Assembly (NCBI RefSeq): GCF_030142075.1
Contig: NZ_CP126241.1
Span: 806,001 to 870,000, forward strand
Origin: Arthrobacter sp. zg-Y20
GTDB taxonomy: Bacteria > Actinomycetota > Actinomycetes > Actinomycetales > Micrococcaceae
DNA length: 64,000 nt
Direction: 5' to 3'
Positions 8,793-15,479 of this stretch are shown piece after piece; positions within the stretch are counted from its first letter, which is position 1; each line of letters begins with the position of its first letter. The notes beneath the pieces were generated by a model, which saw only the letters and a program-made list of their open reading frames with translations, did no database searches and was not told where the DNA came from. The position numbers and the translations under genes were made by a program.

Positions 8793-9374
8793 CTAGCTGA
8801 GCTGGACTCCAAAATCGGTAACAATTCCGGCCAGTCCCGAAGCGTAGCCCTGGCCCACGGCCTTGAACTTCCATTCGCCGTTGTTGCGGTACACCTCGGC
8901 GAAGATCATGGAGGTTTCCGGTGCGGCGTCCTCGCTGAGGTCGAACCGGACAATCTCGGAGTCGTTGTCCTGGTTGATCACGCGGCAGTATGCACCGCGG
9001 ACCTGGCCGAAGTTCTGGTGGCGCACGTCGGCCTGGTCAATGGAGACCACAATGACCACGCGCTCGACGTCGGCGGCCATAGAGGTCAGGTCCAGCAGGA
9101 TCTGCTCATCGTCGCCTTCACCGGCGCCGGAGCGGTTGTCGCCCAGGTGGGTGACGGAGCCGTCCTTGGCTGCGGGCTGGTTGTAGAAGATGAAGTCGTC
9201 GGAGGACCGCACCTTGCCGTTGGCGCCGATCATCAGGGCCGAGGCGTCGAGGTCGAAGGGTTCGCCCGTGGTGGTGCGGGGATCCCAGCCCAGGCCGACA
9301 ACGGCCTTCTGCAGCCCGGGGTCGGTCTTGGTGAGGGAAAGGTTGTTGCCCTTCGCGAGGGTCAGACCTGCCAT
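8793..9374 (-). CDS. TerD-family calcium-binding stress protein
   Basis: A canonical 193-residue TerD protein. Visible family motifs are VGLGWDPR, FDLDASALMIG, FIFYNQ, the GEGDDEQILLDL acidic loop, FGQVRGAYCRV, VRFDLSED and the closing WKFKAVGQGYASGL. The acidic FDLDAS and GDDEQ segments are the Ca2+-binding positions of TerD structures. The start is the ATG at 9374. It is very similar along its whole length to the neighbouring gene at 9405-9986, 30 bp away, so the two look like a tandem duplication. Role: cytoplasmic component of the Ter stress response, working with TerC-type membrane proteins. Confidence 0.95.
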   Translation of the reverse strand: MAGLTLAKGNNLSLTKTDPGLQKAVVGLGWDPRTTTGEPFDLDASALMIGANGKVRSSDDFIFYNQPAAKDGSVTHLGDNRSGAGEGDDEQILLDLTSMAADVERVVIVVSIDQADVRHQNFGQVRGAYCRVINQDNDSEIVRFDLSEDAAPETSMIFAEVYRNNGEWKFKAVGQGYASGLAGIVTDFGVQLS

Positions 9375-9404
9375 GGTATTCAGCTCCTAGTACGGGGGAT
9401 GGGT

Positions 9405-9986
9405 TTAGTCGAGGGCGATGCCGAAGTCGGTGGCGACTCCGTACAGTCCGGAGGCGTAGCCCTGGCCGATGGCGCGGAACTTCCACTCTCCGCGGTTGCG
9501 GTAGATCTCCGCGAAGATCATGCAGGTTTCCGCTGCCGCGTCTTCGCTGAGGTCGTAGCGGACCACTTCCGCGTCCGTGTCCTGGTTGACCACCCGGCAG
9601 TACGCGTCGCGCACCTGGCCGAAGTTCTGGTGGCGGGCTTCGGCCTGGTCGATGGAAACCACAATGACCACGCGGTCGACGTCGTCGGTCAGGATGCTGA
9701 GGTCAATCAGGATCTGCTCGTCGTCGCCGTCGCCCAGGCCGGTGCGGTTGTCGCCCTGGTGGACCACCGAGCCGTCCTTGGCGGACAGCTGGTTGTAGAA
9801 GATGAAGTCGTCCTGGGAGCGCACCTTGCCGTTGGCGCCCAGCAGCAGTGCCGACGCGTCCAGGTCAAAGGGATCCCCGCTGGTGGTGCGCGGGTCCCAG
9901 CCCAGGCCGATCAGGGCCCGTTCCAGCCCCGGATCGGCCTTCGTGAGGGAAAGGTTGCTTCCTTTGGACAATGTCAGGCTGGACAA
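9405..9986 (-). CDS. TerD-family calcium-binding stress protein (TTG start)
   Basis: Another 193-residue TerD protein, close to its downstream neighbour: IGLGWDPR, FDLDASALLLG, FIFYNQ, GDGDDEQILIDL and WKFRAIGQGYASGLYG are all present. The start codon is TTG at 9986; a good AAAGGAG Shine-Dalgarno sequence lies 6 nt upstream, and the alignment with the neighbouring protein also begins there. All acidic calcium-binding positions are kept, so it should be functional. It lies 24 bp after the third TerD gene (10011-10601) and is co-transcribed with the cluster. Confidence 0.95.
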   Translation of the reverse strand: MSSLTLSKGSNLSLTKADPGLERALIGLGWDPRTTSGDPFDLDASALLLGANGKVRSQDDFIFYNQLSAKDGSVVHQGDNRTGLGDGDDEQILIDLSILTDDVDRVVIVVSIDQAEARHQNFGQVRDAYCRVVNQDTDAEVVRYDLSEDAAAETCMIFAEIYRNRGEWKFRAIGQGYASGLYGVATDFGIALD

Positions 9987-10010
9987 GGTGCTCTCCTTTG
10001 AGACGTGCGG

Positions 10011-10601
10011 TTAGAGCGAGCGGGCGGCGGTGGGGATCAGGTCCATGACCGTGCGGCCCTGGGCCCGTTCGCCGAGAGCGGTGAAGCTCCAGCCCGAACC
10101 GTCGCGGGACACCTTCGCCATGACCATGGCCGTGTGGGTGCCCGAGTCGGTCAGCTGGTAGCGGGCAATTTCGGGGCTGCCCGGCGTCGAGTCGTCGATC
10201 AGGCGGCAGAAGGCGTTCTCCACCTGGTCGAAGGTCTGCCGGCTGTAGCTGGAGATCACGAAGACAATCTGCTGCACGGCGGGGGAGACGGCCTGCAGGT
10301 TTACCAGGATGACCTCGTCGTCGCCCTCGCCGGCACCGGTGAGGTTGTCACCGGTGTGCTTGGCGGAGCCGTCCTTGCTGGCCAGCTGGCCGTACCAGAC
10401 CTGGTCAACGGCGTTGCCGTTGGCATCGAAGAAAATGGCTGAGGCATCCAGGTCCACTTCGGCGGCCTTCTTGGTGCCGAAGATTCCACGCTTGACCGGG
10501 GCTGCGGAATCCCAGCCCAGTCCCAGACGCGTCTTGCTCAGTGCGCCGCCGTCCTTCTTCGTCAGTGACAGCGACTGACCTTTCTGCAGGCTCAGGCCCA
10601 T
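10011..10601 (-). CDS. TerD-family protein with a short insertion (TerZ-like)
   Basis: A 196-residue TerD-family protein. It has LGLGWDSA, the VDLDASAIFFD acidic strand, VWYGQLASKDGS, the GEGDDEVILVNL loop and a C-terminal WSFTALGERAQGR. Relative to the tandem pair downstream it carries a Lys-rich insertion (VKRGIFGTKKAAE) before the DLDAS strand and replaces the FIFYNQ motif by VWYGQ, which is a TerZ-like or GRP-like variation. The ATG at 10601 has AGGAG four nucleotides upstream. It is the second gene of the operon, 12 bp after the DUF475/TerC gene. Confidence 0.93.
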   Translation of the reverse strand: MGLSLQKGQSLSLTKKDGGALSKTRLGLGWDSAAPVKRGIFGTKKAAEVDLDASAIFFDANGNAVDQVWYGQLASKDGSAKHTGDNLTGAGEGDDEVILVNLQAVSPAVQQIVFVISSYSRQTFDQVENAFCRLIDDSTPGSPEIARYQLTDSGTHTAMVMAKVSRDGSGWSFTALGERAQGRTVMDLIPTAARSL

Positions 10602-10613
10602 GATTCTCCTTTG

Positions 10614-11723
10614 TTATTTGGTGTACGCGGGTTCATTGGCGGCGTTGGCCGCTGCCACGCGCTTGTTGCGGACAATCGAGGAGGTCAGGGCGGCGAGGAT
10701 GAAGACCACGCCGATCAGACCGGTGATGACCTCGTTGATTTCGAGCTCGATGGTGAGCAGCAGGATGGCGGCCAAGGCGCCGATGGCCCAGTGTGCGCCG
10801 TGGTCCAGGTACACGAACTCGTCCAGGGTGCCCTGGCGGACCAGGAAGACGGTCAGGGACCGGACGAACAGGGCGCCGATGAGGCCGAGGCCGAGGGCAA
10901 TGATGATCGGGTCCGAGGTGATCGCGAAGGCGCCAATGACACCGTCGAAGGAGAAGGACGCGTCAATGACTTCGAGGTAGAGGAAGAGCATGAAGGCGGC
11001 CTTGCCGGTGGCCTTGACCAGCCCGTTGGGGCCCTTCTTCGGCTCGTGCGCCTCGGCGTCGTCGGCGTCGTAATCCTCATCGCCGTCGACGTCGAACATG
11101 TCGCCCAGCCCAGTGACCAGCAGGTAGGTGATCAGGCCGGCGACACCGGCAATGAAGATGTCGGTGGTGTGCTTGTCATCGGCCAGCAGGGCTGCGGCCA
11201 GCAGGGCGGCGAGGCCAACCACGAGGGAGGCGCCGTTGATCTTGCCGATCTTGCCCAGCGGGGCCTCAAGCCAGCGCAGCCAGCGGATGTCGCGTTCCTC
11301 GAACATGAAGTCCAGGAAGATCATCAGCAGGAACAGGCCGCCGAAGGCAGCGATCTGCGGGTGTGCCTCGTGCAGGATGTACCCGTAGGTGCCTTCCTGC
11401 TCCGGGTCGCCCTTTTCCAGGGCCAGCTGCAGCGCATCGATGGGGTTCATGCTGGCACTGATGCCCACAATCAGCAGCGGGAAGATGATGCGCATGCCAA
11501 CGACGGCGATCAGGATGCCGACGGTGAGGAACATCTTCTGCCAGAAGGGGCTCATTTTTTCGAGGATGCGCGCGTTGACCACGGCATTGTCGAAGCTGAG
11601 GCTGATTTCGAGAACACCCAGGATGGCGCAAAGGACAAGTGCCTCTACCCCGCCGTAGAAGAACGCGATGACCAGCGCGACGGCCGTAATGGCGAACGAC
11701 CAACCGAAAGTCTTGAGAAACAC
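10614..11723 (-). CDS. TerC-like integral membrane protein (DUF475 family)
   Basis: A 369-residue polytopic membrane protein of the DUF475/TerC superfamily, the membrane anchor of Ter systems. It has about nine hydrophobic segments and two internally repeated signature motifs, LSFDNAVV near residue 43 and SFSFDGVIGA near residue 257. These correspond to the repeated acidic Asp-bearing helices of TerC proteins, thought to bind or move metal ions. A charged cytoplasmic loop rich in Asp and Glu (VDGDEDYDADDAEAHEP) separates the halves. Translation starts at GTG 11723; AAGGAG lies about 11 nt upstream. First gene of the operon, with a candidate stress-sigma promoter upstream. Confidence 0.9.
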   Translation of the reverse strand: MFLKTFGWSFAITAVALVIAFFYGGVEALVLCAILGVLEISLSFDNAVVNARILEKMSPFWQKMFLTVGILIAVVGMRIIFPLLIVGISASMNPIDALQLALEKGDPEQEGTYGYILHEAHPQIAAFGGLFLLMIFLDFMFEERDIRWLRWLEAPLGKIGKINGASLVVGLAALLAAALLADDKHTTDIFIAGVAGLITYLLVTGLGDMFDVDGDEDYDADDAEAHEPKKGPNGLVKATGKAAFMLFLYLEVIDASFSFDGVIGAFAITSDPIIIALGLGLIGALFVRSLTVFLVRQGTLDEFVYLDHGAHWAIGALAAILLLTIELEINEVITGLIGVVFILAALTSSIVRNKRVAAANAANEPAYTK

Positions 11724-11777
11724 TCTGCTTGCAGCTCCTTCAGTTCCTGCACGCAGCCGGTGGCCGGGGTAGGCAAA

Positions 11778-11803
11778 AACTAGGTAGAGGATGGCTTTGT
11801 TCC
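11778..11803 (-). promoter_or_regulatory. Candidate SigH/SigR-type promoter for the Ter operon
   Basis: On the minus strand the sequence reads GGAAC, 18 nt, GTT. Actinobacterial SigH/SigR thiol-stress promoters have a GGAA(C/T) -35 and a GTT -10 spaced 16-20 nt. It lies about 55 bp upstream of the GTG of the DUF475 gene. Both elements are short, so this is a suggestion only. Confidence 0.3.
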
Positions 11804-11986
11804 AAACGGAATTAGGGGTTCAGTATGTCGCACCTGAAAGGGCGCGGGCAACTACCACCGGTAGCGGCCGCGGGGACGCCGGAGCGGGGCGGTGCCGCGG
11901 CGCGCGGCGCGGCGTCCGTGGGCCGGGGTCCTGGGGTGCTTGCTGAGGCGCTTGATTGGGCAGGGGCGGCCGCCGTCTGGAAGGAT

Positions 11987-12005
11987 AAAGGAAAGCCTAC
12001 TTACC
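11987..12005 (+). promoter_or_regulatory. Possible IdeR/DtxR-like iron box upstream of the LRV gene
   Basis: The sequence AAAGGAAAGCCTACTTACC partly matches the actinobacterial iron-box pattern (AGG..AGCCTA core, then TTACC displaced by one base). It lies 26 bp upstream of the LRV gene start and just before its ribosome binding site. Dyad symmetry is imperfect, so confidence is low. Confidence 0.2.
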
Positions 12006-12030
12006 AAGGCGCCGTTTGAAGGAGGACTGC

Positions 12031-12414
12031 ATGCAGGACCACACTCAGGACCACACTCAGGCTCAGGATCATGTTCAGCCGCAGGACCAGACGCTGCCGC
12101 AGGACCAGGCGCTGCCCCAGGACCAGGCGGGCCGGATCACCAGCCCGGTGATGAACATTCCGGCGGCCGACATTGTTGACGGCGGCGCCTCTGCTGCCCC
12201 GGCTTCGCAGGTGGATCCGGCCGAGGTGGCCATCCTTGCCGAAGCGGAGGATCCGGGCACAAGCCATCTGCGGCTCCAGGAACTGGCGACCGATCATCCC
12301 CTGGCCCGTCCTGCCGTTGCCGCAAACCCCGCGGCAGGCCCGGAACTGCTTGAATGGCTGGCCGCACTGGACGACGCCGGTGTAAACGAGGCCCTCGCGC
12401 GGCGCGGAGCCTAG
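12031..12414 (+). CDS. Small variant leucine-rich-repeat (LRV) domain protein
   Basis: A 127-residue protein starting at ATG 12031, 5 nt after AAGGAGG; an upstream in-frame TTG at 12016 is rejected. Residues 1-35 are a Gln/Asp-rich repeat (QDHTQ, QPQDQ, LPQDQ units). Residues about 62-127 form an LRV-like domain: AILAEAEDPGTSHLRLQELA, then ARPAVAANPAAGPELLEWL and VNEALARRGA. The same domain ends the large zinc-ribbon membrane protein encoded at 15480-17945. LRV repeats are short helical repeats, often in proteins of unknown role. There is no signal peptide or membrane segment, so it is probably cytoplasmic and may interact with the related membrane protein. Confidence 0.8.
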   Translation: MQDHTQDHTQAQDHVQPQDQTLPQDQALPQDQAGRITSPVMNIPAADIVDGGASAAPASQVDPAEVAILAEAEDPGTSHLRLQELATDHPLARPAVAANPAAGPELLEWLAALDDAGVNEALARRGA

Positions 12415-12507
12415 CTGCAGGCCGTTTGTGCTTTGCACGGCCTCGAGCCGAGGCGGGTGCAACTCACTGCATCACTGCAACTAACTGCAACTAACTGCAT
12501 AACTAAG

Positions 12508-12547
12508 GGACATCCCGCTGCACCAGGACCTGGGCGGCGGGATGTCC
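12508..12547 (+). terminator. Stem-loop, likely terminator of the LRV gene
   Basis: Perfect 11-bp inverted repeat GGACATCCCGC / GCGGGATGTCC with an 18-nt loop, about 95 bp after the LRV stop. There is no U-run after it, which is common for actinobacterial terminators. Confidence 0.5.
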
Positions 12548-12555
12548 TGTATCCG

Positions 12556-12627
12556 GGGTCGGGTCGGTCGGCGGAGGGACCGGGGTCGGTCGGCGGGCGG
12601 AGGGACCGGGGTCGGTCGGCGGGCGGG
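12556..12627. repeat. GC-rich tandem repeat
   Basis: Three imperfect copies of a 23-27-bp unit containing GGGTCGGTCGGCGG, the first two followed by AGGGACCG. Copies differ by insertion of GGCG, as expected of slippage. Confidence 0.75.
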
Positions 12628-12663
12628 GAGTGCGGGGCGCTGCTTCTTAGGTGAGCAGTTTTT

Positions 12664-12732
12664 CCCACGCTCTGTTATTGGTGAGGCTGGTGGGTTCCCT
12701 CGAATCACTTCAGTAACAGAGTGTGGGAACCC
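12664..12732. repeat. Overlapping inverted repeats
   Basis: CCCACGCTCTGTTA (12664-12677) pairs with TAACAGAGTGTGGG (12714-12727) with one G-T wobble. GGGTTCCC (12692-12699) pairs with GGGAACCC (12725-12732). The two pairings share bases and are mutually exclusive. Confidence 0.7.
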
Positions 12733-12943
12733 GCGTGCGCCGGGGGAGTCCTGGTCCGGGGAAACCAGCACCTTTCGCCGCTGGCTGCAGGCGGGTTGTA
12801 TCCGCAGATGAATTCCTTGTTCCCACGCCTGTGACCGCCGCAACAGTGGGCCGAACAGCGTGCTAGGGTCTTCTGCGATACGTATCTGTTGGCTCGGGGG
12901 GACCATCACTTACTCCTTCCGGGCGTAACTACCTGGGGGAGAA

Positions 12944-15370
12944 TTGAAAAACTGCACGAGCTGCGGCGCTGCACTACAGCCGCACTGGAAATTCTGTACC
13001 AACTGCCAGGCGCCTCAGCCGGCGCAGCAAGACAGTGGAACCGCAGCTCCTGCCGACCCGGATGCTTCGCGCACAGCCGGTTCCGGGGACCAAAATGAGC
13101 AGCCGACGCAGCGCTTCGAGCAGCCGGCCGCCGGGCCTACGGATCCCCAGCCGACGCAGCGCTTCGAGCAGCCGACCCCCTGGCCTACGGATCCCCAGCC
13201 GACGCAGCGCTTCGAGCAACCCCCGGCCCAAGCGGGTGCGTCCACCCCGACAACCTCGGTATTTGATCCGCCCGTTGTCGCCCCCACCGGCGCCTACGCA
13301 ACGGCCGGAAGCTTCGCCCAGCACGCCCCGAGCCAGGGTGCCGGCGCTTCCGCCAATCCCGGCGGATACGGGCCGGGCAACGGCAATAACTTCAACGGCC
13401 CGGGCAACGGCGCGAACAACAACGGCAACGGCCCCGCCGGACCCGGTGTGCCGCCGTCGGGCTCCGAAACGCCGAAAAAACCCAACCGCAAGGTAATCAT
13501 CCTGGTTGTGGTCCTGGCGATCCTGCTTGCCTTGGGCATCGGAGCGTACTTCTTTGTGCAGAACATCGTCCGCGGCGGCGCCGGCTCCCCGGACGCTGCA
13601 GCAGACAAGCTGTTGGAATCTATCGAATCCAAGGACGTGGTGTCCCTGGTCGGGCTGGTTCCCCCGAACGAGCGTGAGCCGCTTCAGCGGCTGCAGGAAC
13701 ACGTCGAAGAGAAGATGGACGAATTCGGGATCCAAGACGCCATGGACAAGGTTGGCCGCGGCGAGGAAGAAAACGAGGACGAACTGACGTTCGACGGCGT
13801 CGACATCACCTTCACGGACGTTGCGCCGGAAATCACCGAGATTGACGAGAACACGGCCCTGATCAAGTACACCGAGGGTGAAGTCCGGGTGCAGATGGAC
13901 CCGGACGCCACCAACGGACAGCTGCGGTCCCTGTTGGAAGCATCCGGTGACGCGGGCGAGGAAAAGATTGACGAGACCACAAAGCTGTCTGAGCTGGGAC
14001 CGGACGGATCGGCCCTGACACTGGTCGCCACCAAGCGTGACGGCAGCTGGTACATCAGCCCCACGTACAGCGTGGTGGAAATGGTCAACCAGAGCGAAGA
14101 CTTCGGCCACGGCTCCGTGCCGGATTCCGCAGGCGGCAGCAACAGTCCCGCCGAGGCGGCGCAGGCCATGGTGGAGTCGCTGCCCGAGGTGATGGACAAG
14201 GGGAGCGTGGAGCCGCTGGCCGGAACACTGTCCGTCCACGAAGGCGGCCTCCTGTACCTTTACGGCGAAATGTTCGACTCGGTCTTGGAGGGTGTGGCCG
14301 GGGAAGAACTGAACGTGAGCGACGTGCGCTTCTCCGAAGGTGAAACGGACGGAGACCGTGCCAGCGCCGTCGTCGAGAACATCACGCTGGAAAGCGGATA
14401 CGGCGACGAGGTCACAGTGACCAAGGACTGCATCGAGGGTGAAACAGATTCGGACAGCTTCTGCCTGAACGGTTCCGGCTACTCCTCGAACGCGTCGCCG
14501 GAGATGTTCGGCGGGGTGAAGGAGTTCTCCCTGACCACGGTCAAAGAGGACGGCAAATGGCGGGTCAGCATGGAGGACACCGTTGTTGACTGGATGATTC
14601 GGTGGTCGGATTCGCTCACCCGGGAGCAGGCCCTGGCCTTGATGCAGCTCGCCAGCAGTGAGGATCCCAGCGGAGATATCGTGCCCGATGAAGCCACTGA
14701 GGTGGAGTTCAACTCGGCCGGTTACGCGGTGCTCTCCCTGAGCCTGGATGAGGACATGGAACTGACGGCCGAAGACGAATACGAGTTCGGCACCATCACC
14801 GTGTACTCCGAGGACGGCAAGGAAGAGATCGGCACCCTGGGCTACGGCGATGAGATTCCGGCAGGTGACTACAAGCTGGTGGTCTTCGCCGGCTATGAAT
14901 GGGACGGCGAGTTTGCCGAGAACGGCAGCGACACCAACTATTCCAAGGAACTTACGCTGACCGAGGACGACGGCTATTCGTCGTCGACGTCCCCGACGTC
15001 CCCGACGTCGCCGAAGTCGCCATCCACGACGCCGTCACCCTCCGCCTCGCCCTCGACGGCGCCTGACGCCCCGGAGGACTCTGCCTACGGCTTGCTGATG
15101 CCAGCGGAAACCATGAGCCACGACATGGCTGCCAGCGACGGCGAGTCAGAGGCCGTGGTGACTGTGATGGGTTCCTCCACGTCACCGATTGTCATCGGCG
15201 TGACCCTGGACGGCCAGGAACACAAGCTGGACATTGCGCAGGGAGGACGCGGCGAGCTCCCCATCCCGTATCCCAATGACGGCAAGGGCCACACCATGAC
15301 CGTCCGGATGATCGACGGCGGTGACGGCTCCATGATGCTCAGCTACAACATCAGCATCGAACGCAAGTAA
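12944..15370 (+). CDS. Zinc-ribbon, single-TM protein with large extracytoplasmic region
   Basis: An 808-residue protein starting at TTG 12944 (GGGGGAG upstream). Residues 4-21 form a zinc ribbon (Cys4, Cys7, Cys18, Cys21). Residues 53-100 carry three 16-residue repeats built on QPTQRFEQP, followed by a Gly/Asn/Pro-rich linker. One transmembrane helix spans about residues 182-207 and is preceded by KKPNRK, so the zinc ribbon is cytoplasmic and about 600 residues lie outside. The outer part has two related SPAEAA/SPDAAA-started domains resembling DUF4878-type folds, a beta-rich acidic domain, a Ser/Thr/Pro linker near 680-715 and a C-terminal beta domain. It is similar in layout to cell-envelope sensors or lipoprotein-like stress proteins; no function is assigned. 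Confidence 0.85.
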   Translation: MKNCTSCGAALQPHWKFCTNCQAPQPAQQDSGTAAPADPDASRTAGSGDQNEQPTQRFEQPAAGPTDPQPTQRFEQPTPWPTDPQPTQRFEQPPAQAGASTPTTSVFDPPVVAPTGAYATAGSFAQHAPSQGAGASANPGGYGPGNGNNFNGPGNGANNNGNGPAGPGVPPSGSETPKKPNRKVIILVVVLAILLALGIGAYFFVQNIVRGGAGSPDAAADKLLESIESKDVVSLVGLVPPNEREPLQRLQEHVEEKMDEFGIQDAMDKVGRGEEENEDELTFDGVDITFTDVAPEITEIDENTALIKYTEGEVRVQMDPDATNGQLRSLLEASGDAGEEKIDETTKLSELGPDGSALTLVATKRDGSWYISPTYSVVEMVNQSEDFGHGSVPDSAGGSNSPAEAAQAMVESLPEVMDKGSVEPLAGTLSVHEGGLLYLYGEMFDSVLEGVAGEELNVSDVRFSEGETDGDRASAVVENITLESGYGDEVTVTKDCIEGETDSDSFCLNGSGYSSNASPEMFGGVKEFSLTTVKEDGKWRVSMEDTVVDWMIRWSDSLTREQALALMQLASSEDPSGDIVPDEATEVEFNSAGYAVLSLSLDEDMELTAEDEYEFGTITVYSEDGKEEIGTLGYGDEIPAGDYKLVVFAGYEWDGEFAENGSDTNYSKELTLTEDDGYSSSTSPTSPTSPKSPSTTPSPSASPSTAPDAPEDSAYGLLMPAETMSHDMAASDGESEAVVTVMGSSTSPIVIGVTLDGQEHKLDIAQGGRGELPIPYPNDGKGHTMTVRMIDGGDGSMMLSYNISIERK
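13100..13226 (+). repeat. Exact in-frame 48-bp repeats inside the zinc-ribbon gene
   Basis: CAGCCGACGCAGCGCTTCGA begins at 13100, 13148 and 13196, exactly 48 bp apart, encoding QPTQRFEQP plus a variable seven-residue spacer. The third copy is incomplete. Confidence 0.9.
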
Positions 15371-15479
15371 CGTGCACCGGTACCGGGACCGCATGCCCGT
15401 CCCGGTACCGGTGCTCCACTCTTCAAGATTTCCCGGCGACTGCCGGCGCACACGACGTAGAAACCCAAGGGAAGGCACC

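Larger units (their letters stand above)
11724..12030. other. Intergenic region between the Ter operon and the LRV gene
   Basis: About 307 bp between divergently transcribed genes. The Ter-proximal part holds a candidate stress-sigma promoter (see 11778-11803). The middle is extremely GC-rich with no coding signal I trust; a 64-residue frame from 11825 has no ribosome binding site and an Ala/Gly/Arg composition typical of chance frames. The distal part holds a sequence resembling an iron box (11987-12005) and the AAGGAGG ribosome binding site of the LRV gene. Confidence 0.5.
12415..12943. other. 529-bp repeat-rich intergenic region
   Basis: No gene is seen here. From left to right it holds: an AGGCCGT/ACGGCCT stem (12419-12443); short direct repeats built on AACTGCA (about 12465-12500); an 11-bp perfect stem-loop (12508-12547); a GC-rich tandem repeat built on GGTCGGTCGGCGG (12556-12627); and a long imperfect inverted repeat (12664-12727) with a competing hairpin and a third GTTCCCACGC copy near 12819. 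The last 120 bp presumably contain the promoter of the TTG-initiated zinc-ribbon gene. Confidence 0.6.

Noticed and set aside
627-11723. Naming the cluster simply tellurite resistance
   Set aside because: Ter genes are named from resistance phenotypes, but the biosynthetic half and gene content point to a wider stress system; resistance itself cannot be read from sequence.
11825-12019. 64-residue small open frame before the LRV gene
   Set aside because: No ribosome binding site and Ala/Gly-rich chance-like composition.
12470-12740. CRISPR-like array
   Set aside because: Repeats are tandem without regular unique spacers, and no cas gene is nearby.
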